This document shows positions 18,365-26,111 of a DNA stretch of 33,133 nucleotides, in pieces. The stretch's first letter is position 1, and every line of letters begins with the position of its first letter. Made by a program: the position numbers and the translations under genes. The notes under the pieces are model-generated. The model was given only the letters and a program-made list of their open reading frames with translations. It was not told the DNA's origin and ran no database searches. Origin of the DNA: Bacteroidota bacterium (GTDB lineage: Bacteria; Bacteroidota; Bacteroidia; Bacteroidales; Dysgonomonadaceae); assembly GCA_023418255.1 (NCBI GenBank), contig JAEZZZ010000152.1, positions 1 through 33,133 of the forward strand, written 5' to 3'.

Positions 18365-19441
18365 TCATTTATTTTGAATTAATTTTTCAATGATTGGACT
18401 AACTTCATTGGCGAATCGCAAAAAACCTAAATCGGTAAAATGAACACCATCGACAGTCGCTTCTCCATCACTTCCGATAAGATTGCTTGTTGTTATATAA
18501 TGAATATTTTTGTCGCCTCTTCTTTGTAGCGCACGAAATTCTTTGTGAAGGGTTTTATTTTTCAACGTAACGACCTCATACGTATTTTGATCAAACAAAG
18601 CATGTGGAAATATTACTGTTTCTACCAAGACTATTGGTGTCGCCGGGTTTTTGCTTCTCAGAATTTGTATAAACGTACTCAACTTCTCGGTTATTTCAGA
18701 TGCATGTACATTGGGGATAAAATCTAATACAAACATAGCAGCATCTTGTCTTTCCGACATAATTTCAGCAATTTCATAATCCAACTTTCCATTGCCGCTA
18801 AAACCTAAATTTATGATTTCCCTATTCAGCTTTCTTTCCAAAATATTGGCATAAGACATTCCGGGCCTTGTAGCGCATCCTCCTTGTGTTATACTTGTTC
18901 CGTAAATAATAATCGGATTGTCGGTACGGGGAAATGGTGACGCAGGCTTTTCAATATAAGCCAAAGAGTCAATACCAATTTCCAAATGAGTAATACCATC
19001 ATAAAGTGGAAGAAAGAGCATAAATTCTCGCTCTTTCGGGTTCATATTATTTATGATATTTTTTTCATTTTCAATCCCATCGGGACGAGCAGAATTGACA
19101 AATTGCCAACGATTATCTTCCCACGCGTACAGGTCTAATCCTTTAATACCGGTATCGGTCATGTGGTTCATACGATTATTATTAAGCAACTTCCACTTTG
19201 CCGAAACGGATGTGCTGTTCGACCGAAATCGAACAGCCAGTCCCGAGGTATTTTTCCCTAAGCTCCATACAGGTTGACGACATTTGCCTTTTATGGATAC
19301 CGGAATACGTTCATAGCGTGTTTCAGTCTTCTCCGATATTTTCCCTATCAAAGGGAATTGTTTCGCGTCATAATAACGCGTTTGCGCATACGCGCTAAAC
19401 GAAAAGTAGAGACTAAGTGAAAATATCAAATATCTTTTCAT
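18365..19441 (-). CDS. SGNH hydrolase with GxDLY N-terminal domain
   Basis: 358 residues with signal peptide 1-20 (SAYAQ). An N-terminal beta-sandwich (about 22-165) contains GLDLY (101-105), the signature of the GxDLY domain that precedes certain SGNH esterases. The catalytic domain follows: Ser183 in GTSITQGG (181-188), the FSGNG block (Gly216), Asn244 in DFIPN and Asp331/His334 in DGVHFTDLG. It probably removes acetyl or other acyl groups from a glycan or oligosaccharide in the periplasm. It is packed between the phosphodiester glycosidase (18 bp) and the FAD oxidoreductase. Family assignment is confident; the substrate is not known. Confidence 0.88.
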   Translation of the reverse strand: MKRYLIFSLSLYFSFSAYAQTRYYDAKQFPLIGKISEKTETRYERIPVSIKGKCRQPVWSLGKNTSGLAVRFRSNSTSVSAKWKLLNNNRMNHMTDTGIKGLDLYAWEDNRWQFVNSARPDGIENEKNIINNMNPKEREFMLFLPLYDGITHLEIGIDSLAYIEKPASPFPRTDNPIIIYGTSITQGGCATRPGMSYANILERKLNREIINLGFSGNGKLDYEIAEIMSERQDAAMFVLDFIPNVHASEITEKLSTFIQILRSKNPATPIVLVETVIFPHALFDQNTYEVVTLKNKTLHKEFRALQRRGDKNIHYITTSNLIGSDGEATVDGVHFTDLGFLRFANEVSPIIEKLIQNK

Positions 19442-19459
19442 GAGATAAAAAATTGCACG

Positions 19460-20728
19460 TTAGTAAATAGCTAGCGCGTTTGTTACAGCTCTCTGACCAT
19501 TTTTATCGCTTGGTATAATCGTTTCTTTACCATTGATAAGCATGCATGAAGATCCCCCTCCATCTAAATTGATGGCTGCTGTACAACCCAGTTCCAATAA
19601 TAAGTCAGCTACATTTTTGAGTGATAGCCCGGGAGTGTTTGGTGTTTTGTTGCGACCTTCACAAACAAAAAAAACGACATATCCATTTGGATGATACGCG
19701 GCTGCTGAACGCGGATGATTAAAATTAACTCCCACGCCACTGGCATCGTCAAAGAGTTCATTTTCCCAAAGATTCTTATACTCCCCGTCTTTTATCAATA
19801 TTGGACCGGCTCCAATGGCTTCACGAGGCTGCCAGCTCTTTGCTCCTTGTGGATAATTTTTATCAGGGATAGGAGATGGCTTTTCGCCGGCTTTGTTGGG
19901 AGCGGGATTAGGGTAAGCATATAATATATCGCCCGAATGATATGCCCACTGGGCCGTAAAGGTACCGTTGCTTTCCATCCCAAAAGCTCCGGTTGTAGGA
20001 TAATATGAAGCATCTTCTCCATTATATTTTCGGGTGACCACAGGTTCCGCCTTCGAAATTGTTTTTCCGTTTTTTATCATTAATCCCAAGGATGTTCCTG
20101 CCCAAAAATATCCTCCGTTGAGCAATACTTTTGGCGAAGCGTTTTGCTGATAAAATTGTAATGGGGTAAAGGCACCTTTCTTTTCACCCAACACACTGAA
20201 TTTTCCTTTCCCCTGTCCTATATCGGCGACGGCAATATAGGCTTTAACCGATTTTCCAAAAATGTCTTTTTTGTATTTATACACTGATATGTAATCGGGG
20301 AGATAACCAAATTGTGATTGTTGCTCCCAATGGGTTGATGATATCTTCAGAGGTTTAGATTGCAATTGCAGAAGCAGCTTAAACTTGATAGTTTCATCTC
20401 CTTTTTTTAAATATATCTCGACGGGACTTGTCAAATCGCAAGTAAAAACAGCTGTTTTAGGCTGCAACAAGGACACATTAGCCGCCAGTTCCAATCTTGC
20501 TTTTACATTTTTAAAATTTTGTCCATTTTCCATCAAGACTTCAATCGTTTTTTTAAAATTATCGATTTTTACATTTAGAGCCTTGTGTGACAATACTTCA
20601 AAATTTAAGACATAGTGAAAATCTATCTCTTTATGTATTTTTTTATCCGAGCAACTTGTTAAGAAAATGGCTACAAGGAGTGTCAGCAGATAAACATTTA
20701 GTGAGCGATTAAATTTAGGTTTATTCAT
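19460..20728 (-). CDS. Phosphodiester glycosidase lipoprotein (NAGPA domain)
   Basis: 422 residues; lipobox LTSC with Cys26. Residues about 35-122 read as an Ig-like domain similar to those in DUF5018-type lipoproteins. Residues about 145-422 are a NAGPA domain (relative of the human uncovering enzyme, which splits GlcNAc-1-phosphodiester): NGGYF (204-208), GAGPILIKDGEY (307-316 core), NHPRSA (337-342), and NLDGGGSS (387-394) near the C-terminus, all in family order. Bacterial members act on sugar-phosphodiester linkages such as those in phosphoglycans and teichoic-type polymers. This is the best clue that the block targets a phosphodiester-linked glycan. Four bp from the preceding GHL10 gene. 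Confidence 0.87.
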   Translation of the reverse strand: MNKPKFNRSLNVYLLTLLVAIFLTSCSDKKIHKEIDFHYVLNFEVLSHKALNVKIDNFKKTIEVLMENGQNFKNVKARLELAANVSLLQPKTAVFTCDLTSPVEIYLKKGDETIKFKLLLQLQSKPLKISSTHWEQQSQFGYLPDYISVYKYKKDIFGKSVKAYIAVADIGQGKGKFSVLGEKKGAFTPLQFYQQNASPKVLLNGGYFWAGTSLGLMIKNGKTISKAEPVVTRKYNGEDASYYPTTGAFGMESNGTFTAQWAYHSGDILYAYPNPAPNKAGEKPSPIPDKNYPQGAKSWQPREAIGAGPILIKDGEYKNLWENELFDDASGVGVNFNHPRSAAAYHPNGYVVFFVCEGRNKTPNTPGLSLKNVADLLLELGCTAAINLDGGGSSCMLINGKETIIPSDKNGQRAVTNALAIY

Positions 20729-20732
20729 TTCC

Positions 20733-22115
20733 TTATTTATTTAGATTCTGTTTTTGTGCTTCAAGCATTCCTTTTTCTACCGCATCCCACATGTTTTTGT
20801 GAATGATGTGTACGATATCAAAAATCATTAATCCGTCGGATTTAGCGAGATTCATTTTGATGGACTCTGTTAATCCATCCGGATTATCATAAAACTGATC
20901 GGCTAAAACACCTCCAATAAAGTAATTGTCATGCATTATTTGTCGAAGACGTTCGCATGAGCCTTCCACACAATACCATGTGCTACTTTGCGCCCACATG
21001 TCTGTTTCATTTTTTATTTGAGGATTTTCTTTAAGGTAGTCTTCAATTGTAATATTTTTATAGTAATTTCCAACGGTAAAAAGATCCATTATTTCAGCAT
21101 ATCCTGTGTTTTTGTATGCTTGCGTTGCCCAGTCGTATTCTTCAGAAGGGTCATAATGTTTGCTTGCAAAGTTTACCCCTAGCTCATAATATGTTGGATA
21201 CCAAGCACCCGTGTAAGTTCCGAATGTTATTTTTGGATTTATGGACTTTATGGCTTTTTTTGCTCTTTTCATGAAATCATAAATCACCGAAGCCCGCCAC
21301 TCAATCCAAGACAAGAAATATTTACCTTTGTAAGGATAAAATTTACCATTCGCGTCTTTCTTCCAACGATAAATATCATCAGGATATGCATCTAATTTTT
21401 TACCGATGTGTTGTTCAAATTTTTGGCGTGACAAATCGGAAAAGTCCGCGGTAAAGCCGTCAAAACGCACTCTATCAAGAATTAATCCGTCTAATTTTGG
21501 GTATTTTTGCATAAACTCTTTAAAAAGAGAGATTATATATTTTTGAAACGATTCGTTGACAGGATTCACCATTGCCGAATATTTATGTTTTTCTTCCGTG
21601 ATAGGAATAAATTTCACTTCTTCATTGGGGGGATAAACAACGGAGGCCCAGTCTGATTTGTCTTCTTCATAAATTGGTCCTGAATCGGTATAGTTATGTC
21701 CGGCGACAAACGTATTCAAGGAAGCCTGAACTTTCAATCCGATTGAATGTCCTTTTTGGATATAATAATCTAGGTAATCAAACGTATAAACTATTTTTTT
21801 TCCATTAAACTCTGTTAGTTTAGGGGCTATCTTACTATCATATAAAACATGTCCTGATATAGGACGCATATCTACTACAATATCCGTAAATCCAAGATTT
21901 TTTACTTTTTCGAGATAATAATCAATTGTGTCTTTATTATTAAATCGCTCAATATTCGCGGTTGCGTCAATCCAAATAAGCTTTGGTGTCGATGAAGATG
22001 CGACATCTCTTTTTTTTGTTTCATTATATTTTGACGAGTGACATGAAAATAAAAAAGGGATAAAAATAAATAACACAAACACTGATTTTGTCATAAAATT
22101 TCTCATTTTTCTCAC
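20733..22115 (-). CDS. GHL10-type glycosidase-like lipoprotein (second copy)
   Basis: 460 residues; lipobox FLFSC with Cys25 (starts at Met4 or Met8 are also possible). TIM-barrel protein similar to the glycosyl-hydrolase-like family GHL10 (PF02638): KLIWIDATANIERF (45-58), GFTDIVVDMRPISGHVLY (75-92), and the segment LDGLILDRVRFDG (208-220), where Asp214 is a candidate catalytic residue by position. It shares the patterns DxxRF-[ED]-G-x3-DFS and WA-[TS]-x-x-Y with the paralogue at 23231-24604, including a matching end (IFDIVHIIHKN versus LFDMIHLKMGN). Substrate unknown. Gene order places it 12 bp after the DUF4434-like gene. Confidence 0.78.
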   Translation of the reverse strand: MRKMRNFMTKSVFVLFIFIPFLFSCHSSKYNETKKRDVASSSTPKLIWIDATANIERFNNKDTIDYYLEKVKNLGFTDIVVDMRPISGHVLYDSKIAPKLTEFNGKKIVYTFDYLDYYIQKGHSIGLKVQASLNTFVAGHNYTDSGPIYEEDKSDWASVVYPPNEEVKFIPITEEKHKYSAMVNPVNESFQKYIISLFKEFMQKYPKLDGLILDRVRFDGFTADFSDLSRQKFEQHIGKKLDAYPDDIYRWKKDANGKFYPYKGKYFLSWIEWRASVIYDFMKRAKKAIKSINPKITFGTYTGAWYPTYYELGVNFASKHYDPSEEYDWATQAYKNTGYAEIMDLFTVGNYYKNITIEDYLKENPQIKNETDMWAQSSTWYCVEGSCERLRQIMHDNYFIGGVLADQFYDNPDGLTESIKMNLAKSDGLMIFDIVHIIHKNMWDAVEKGMLEAQKQNLNK

Positions 22116-22127
22116 AGTTTTTTCTGA

Positions 22128-23189
22128 TTAAGATAGTAGTTGTTTTCGTTTTAATTCTTGATGTAGTTTACTTGAATTTGGCTGCCCCGCGAAAGAATAA
22201 GTCCCATTTCTATTTAAAAGCCCAATGTATTGATAAATAAAAATCTTTTCAACATAATTTTTTACGGCTTTTATTTGTTGCTCTATTCTTTCAGCTTGTG
22301 CAGGGATTAAAGGACTCTTATAAACCTCACCTTCAAAATCAAAAATTTCTATATCAGCCCACAGCTGTGATTTTGCTATTTTAGAATGCATAGAATATAA
22401 TTTTTCAAAAATAGGTTCTAATTCTTCAACATTTGTTTTTTGAACTCCCACTTCATCCTGATAAGCGATAAAATCAACTTCTAGTTGTTCGAGCTGCTTC
22501 ATATAAAGTTCATCATGTGCCACATTTCTTGTGCCATATGGAGCAATTAAAACTTTCGCTTGTGGCGTTATTCTTTTTGCTTCTTCCGAACACGCGTTTA
22601 CATAGTTAATAAATATGTTATCAAAATGTCCCTTTATTTCTATTTCGTTTGGATAATACCAGCCATAAAAGCTTTCATGGTGAGCATATTTTTGCGCAAT
22701 TTCATTCATGGCTTTAAGTCTTATCTTTTGTATATTTTTATCCTGCATTAAAAAATAAGGGTTGGTCCACTCTCCATAAAATCCATTGCTGATAAAGAAT
22801 TTTACCCCATACTTATCTGCGGCAGATAATACAACTTCTAATGGATCATGACAAGAAAAATCATGTTTAGACAAGATATTAGAAGGATAAAAAGACTTTT
22901 CGCCAATAGCCGTATTTAATAGTACGAGATAACGAATTCCCGACAGAGCTATTTCTTTTATCTTATAATCCCATTGTCTTTTCGTAAACTCGACCAGAGC
23001 ATGATTCCAATAAGTCCCTTCTATAACGCTATGGTGCTGAAACTCAAACCATGATCCTTCAATTGGCTTTAACCTGGAATTTGCCAACCAATTGTTTGTC
23101 AATCCAAACAACAATTTTGGAAAGGCAAATGCTCCAAAAGCGGTGACACCAAGACTTTTAACAAATTTTCTACGTGTATAATTTTTCAT
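22128..23189 (-). CDS. DUF4434-like exported protein (Tat signal)
   Basis: 353 residues. N-terminal TRRKFVKSLGVTAFGAFAF (5-23) fits a twin-arginine signal. The barrel-like body shows GSWFEFQHHSVIEGTYWN (45-62), ADKYGVKFFISNGFYGEW (124-141), GWYYPNEIE (176-184) and LWADIEIFDFE (276-286). Glu182 and Glu281 align in pattern with Glu198 and Glu309 of the other DUF4434 protein at 15308-16429, although overall similarity is modest. It is probably a divergent glycosidase-like enzyme acting in the periplasm. A strong GGAGGA run lies about 21 bases upstream of the start, too far for a normal ribosome site. It sits between two GHL10 paralogues. Confidence 0.68.
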   Translation of the reverse strand: MKNYTRRKFVKSLGVTAFGAFAFPKLLFGLTNNWLANSRLKPIEGSWFEFQHHSVIEGTYWNHALVEFTKRQWDYKIKEIALSGIRYLVLLNTAIGEKSFYPSNILSKHDFSCHDPLEVVLSAADKYGVKFFISNGFYGEWTNPYFLMQDKNIQKIRLKAMNEIAQKYAHHESFYGWYYPNEIEIKGHFDNIFINYVNACSEEAKRITPQAKVLIAPYGTRNVAHDELYMKQLEQLEVDFIAYQDEVGVQKTNVEELEPIFEKLYSMHSKIAKSQLWADIEIFDFEGEVYKSPLIPAQAERIEQQIKAVKNYVEKIFIYQYIGLLNRNGTYSFAGQPNSSKLHQELKRKQLLS

Positions 23190-23230
23190 TTATACTGTTT
23201 ATCGTTTTATCCTCCTCAATTAACTGTGAC

Positions 23231-24604
23231 TTAATCGTTTTCCTTATGAGCTTTTTCGATTCCCTCTTTTACATATTTCCACTTATTGCCCATTTTTAAG
23301 TGTATCATATCAAAAAGAAAGTATCCGTCACACGCGTCGATGCAAGCTTTTACCGAGTTTACTATGGCCTGGTTTTCAGCCGATTCGGAGACTTTGTTGT
23401 CGGGGTCCCAATTTCCTATATCCGGTCCACCCGCTACCATGGGACACGAATTTTTTGTTTTTTCTTTCGCCAACTTACAAAAGCCCTCCATTGTCCATTC
23501 GCCTGAGCCATAAACGTTAAGCGGCGAGGCATAAGCACCTATAAGCATCTGATCCATCATGTCGGCTATTCCGTACTTACTATAATCTTTTGTCGCCCAA
23601 TCAGGAAAATAAGAACTTGTATTATAGGACTTGCTTGCCCAATTCACTCCATTTTCAGTATAGCTTGAGTACCAACCACCAACATACACTCCAAACTTCA
23701 TATTGGGATTTATTTTTTTTACCGACTCTTTTGCTTTAAGCATAAAATCATGAATTACTTTTACTCTAAATTCAAGCCATTGTTTATAAAGCGGACCTTT
23801 ATGTATTTTATTATTTATATCTACTTTCATGACATCATCCGGAAAATTTAATCCTGTCTTCCCAATGTGTTTTTGAAACGCTTCTTTGGATAATTCAGAA
23901 AAGTCAGAATACATTCCTTCAAATCGCCCCCTGTCAATAAATATGCCGTCAAGATCGTATCTGGCCAAGTCCTCTAGGAGACTACACAAATATTTTTGTA
24001 CTTCAGGGTGCGACGGATTGAAAAATTTGGATCCACCTCCTAAATCCATGGTGTTTATAATACCTGATTTAGTGTTTATAAAAGTTGCCCATTCCCTTTT
24101 TGAAGGATCTTTGTATAATATGCCGCTTTCACCTAATTCATCCTTATAACCTCCATTCATTGCGTTGAATCCAGCATGAATTTTCAAATCCAACTCTTTA
24201 CAAACTTCAACAAAAGCATCTAAATAATCCCAAGTGGCCATACGGTTTATCTTTTTATATTCACCATTAACCCAGGCGGTAAGCCACTCGACTTTTGGTG
24301 CTTGAACGGATGTTTTAAACAAAACTCCTCCTACCGCGGGTCTTATATCAATAACAATATCTGTAAATCCTGTTTCTTTTACCAGTTTCAAATCTTGTGC
24401 TATTTTTTCTTTATTATTGGCAAAATCATTAAAGTTTGCCGGGGCGTCAACCCATAAAAATTTAGGCTTTTTAATTGCGGACACACTTGGCTTTGAGGGT
24501 TTCCAAATAATGTCATCATTCCCAATCGGATTATTGCTTGATGTACTGCAAGCTCCTCCTAAAATCAATACAATAATCGCGAAAAAAACAGTATATTTTT
24601 TCAT
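23231..24604 (-). CDS. GHL10-type glycosidase-like lipoprotein (first copy)
   Basis: 457 residues; lipobox GGAC with Cys19 followed by a low-complexity Ser/Asn linker. TIM-barrel body: KFLWVDAPANFNDF (48-61), GFTDIVIDIRPAVGGVLF (79-96), LKIHAGFNAMNGGY (140-153), and LDGIFIDRGRFEGMYSDFS (218-236) with candidate catalytic Asp224. The protein resembles GHL10 (PF02638), a family of glycosidase-like proteins usually annotated as family 10 glycosylhydrolases. It is the first enzyme gene after the SusC/SusD/DUF5018 set and follows a strong hairpin. Substrate unknown. Confidence 0.78.
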   Translation of the reverse strand: MKKYTVFFAIIVLILGGACSTSSNNPIGNDDIIWKPSKPSVSAIKKPKFLWVDAPANFNDFANNKEKIAQDLKLVKETGFTDIVIDIRPAVGGVLFKTSVQAPKVEWLTAWVNGEYKKINRMATWDYLDAFVEVCKELDLKIHAGFNAMNGGYKDELGESGILYKDPSKREWATFINTKSGIINTMDLGGGSKFFNPSHPEVQKYLCSLLEDLARYDLDGIFIDRGRFEGMYSDFSELSKEAFQKHIGKTGLNFPDDVMKVDINNKIHKGPLYKQWLEFRVKVIHDFMLKAKESVKKINPNMKFGVYVGGWYSSYTENGVNWASKSYNTSSYFPDWATKDYSKYGIADMMDQMLIGAYASPLNVYGSGEWTMEGFCKLAKEKTKNSCPMVAGGPDIGNWDPDNKVSESAENQAIVNSVKACIDACDGYFLFDMIHLKMGNKWKYVKEGIEKAHKEND

Positions 24605-24630
24605 AGAGATGCTTCCTTTATAATTTTTTT

Positions 24631-24663
24631 ATACGAGAGAGGAAGTTCCTTCCTCTCTCGTAT
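24631..24663 (-). terminator. Strong 15-bp hairpin after the DUF5018 gene
   Basis: Perfect stem ATACGAGAGAGGAAG (24631-24645) / CTTCCTCTCTCGTAT (24649-24663) with a 3-base loop, 16 bp after the DUF5018 stop and 27 bp before the next start. On the minus strand the stem is followed by an A-tract (AAAAAAA), not a U-tract. It may therefore be a transcript-stabilising or processing hairpin, or a partial terminator. It marks the border between the capture genes (SusC/D/surface lipoprotein) and the enzyme genes. The hairpin is certain, its mechanism is not. Confidence 0.6.
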
Positions 24664-24678
24664 TGATTTGATAATTTT

Positions 24679-26094
24679 TTACTCTAAATTAACTTTCCAA
24701 ACTATTACACCTGAATTGGTACACATGAAAGCGACCGTCGCCGATTTACCATCCGGGTTTACACGGGTTACAACATCACCTGTCGTGTTCCCGTTAGATC
24801 CATAGGCGGGGTCAAGCGGGAAATACTCCCAATCGGCCCATTTTCTTGTATGTATTAAATTTGTAATGGACTCCACCGAACCGGGATCTTTTATCAAAGC
24901 GCGCACATTGAAAACGACCCTCATCCAGTTCCATTCATTTTGTTCGATTAAGAAAATATAACGCGCGCCTTTCAAATCAAGATAGTCAAAAGCGTGCCCT
25001 CCTGTAAGCCACTGGTGAAATACATTCTGAATATGAGTTTCTGATTTATGGATTGGCTTGTTGGTTCTACCATCCATATATGTAATTGCCACTCTTGGCT
25101 CATTATTTTCATAACGAGAAATAAAGTAGTTACTATTTTCTCCAAGCTCTATCGGAACAATTGTTGGAAAAGTTCCCATTTGATAATCAATATCAAGTTT
25201 GATTTTCTCGGGTTCTTCGGAAACCACATTTCCATTTTTTATTTCCCAACGCAAAAACATATTTTGAAACGAAACACCCATGTATAAAAATGCGTGCTTT
25301 GTGATATCTCCACGTACGTAGAATTTGCGTCCTACATCAATGTTCCCCGGAAGTTCGATATCAACATCGTATGAAAAAAGTAATTTAGGTTTGGCTGTAA
25401 CTCCTTCCCACCAGAACATATGGATTGTGTTAGTACCGTCTTCTGGCATCCATCGTGACATATAAAAATTGCATGATACAATGTTCCCAGCATCATCGTT
25501 TGCCATAAATAATGGCACGGTACGTGTCAATGTGTTCCAGTCAACACCTTCAAATGACATCGTTCCGGCTTTTGTTCCGTCGTGCAAGTTATAATAATCG
25601 AATCGAGTTCGCTCATGTATTACAAGATAGTCTCCACTGATGGCCAAAGCTCCATTGTTATGGGTGACAAAGTTTAGCTCACTGGCTGTTTTTTTCCAGA
25701 GTTCTTGAATATTGATCGCTGTTGCAACGATTCTTAATTTTACAGTATAGGTTTTAGCGACACCGTCCGCGCCAACTACATCAAATGTAATAGGTTTTGT
25801 AAAATCCATAAACTGTCCCAGAGGTGTTTCTGATTTAATCGTAGCATTATTTGGAATACTTACAGACATTCGTACTTTTGTCAAGTCTGTATTGATGCTC
25901 CCATCCATTTCCAAGTCAATCACTCCATCCTGATCGGGATTTACGGCAAAATCTGTCGATTTTCCGTCAGGAAATATTATTCGTATTCCTGTAATTTCGT
26001 TACCTAATGTGGGTACGAGTTGCTCTGGCTGTTCACAAGCAAATCCTAAAAAGATGACGCTTAAAATAAATAGTGTTTTATATAAGTAGTTCAT
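24679..26094 (-). CDS. DUF5018-type surface lipoprotein in SusE position
   Basis: 471 residues; lipobox FAC with Cys20 and CEQPEQ after it, suggesting cell-surface export. Residues about 30-125 look like the Bacteroidota Ig-like domain (ITGIRIIFPDGKSTDFAVNP ... KPITFDVVGADGVAKTYTVKL). Residues 130-471 are a beta-rich region with repeated aromatic strands, perhaps a beta-propeller. Its place right after SusD matches surface glycan-binding proteins (SusE/F or SGBP role). Binding specificity is unknown. 17 bp from susD upstream; followed by the strong hairpin. Confidence 0.75.
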   Translation of the reverse strand: MNYLYKTLFILSVIFLGFACEQPEQLVPTLGNEITGIRIIFPDGKSTDFAVNPDQDGVIDLEMDGSINTDLTKVRMSVSIPNNATIKSETPLGQFMDFTKPITFDVVGADGVAKTYTVKLRIVATAINIQELWKKTASELNFVTHNNGALAISGDYLVIHERTRFDYYNLHDGTKAGTMSFEGVDWNTLTRTVPLFMANDDAGNIVSCNFYMSRWMPEDGTNTIHMFWWEGVTAKPKLLFSYDVDIELPGNIDVGRKFYVRGDITKHAFLYMGVSFQNMFLRWEIKNGNVVSEEPEKIKLDIDYQMGTFPTIVPIELGENSNYFISRYENNEPRVAITYMDGRTNKPIHKSETHIQNVFHQWLTGGHAFDYLDLKGARYIFLIEQNEWNWMRVVFNVRALIKDPGSVESITNLIHTRKWADWEYFPLDPAYGSNGNTTGDVVTRVNPDGKSATVAFMCTNSGVIVWKVNLE

Positions 26095-26111
26095 TTTTTA
26101 CATTTTTTTAA

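Noticed and set aside
23211..23217. Strong Shine-Dalgarno-like GAGGAGG on the minus strand
   Set aside because: About 21 bases from the start codon, too far to act, and no short reading frame starts at the right distance.
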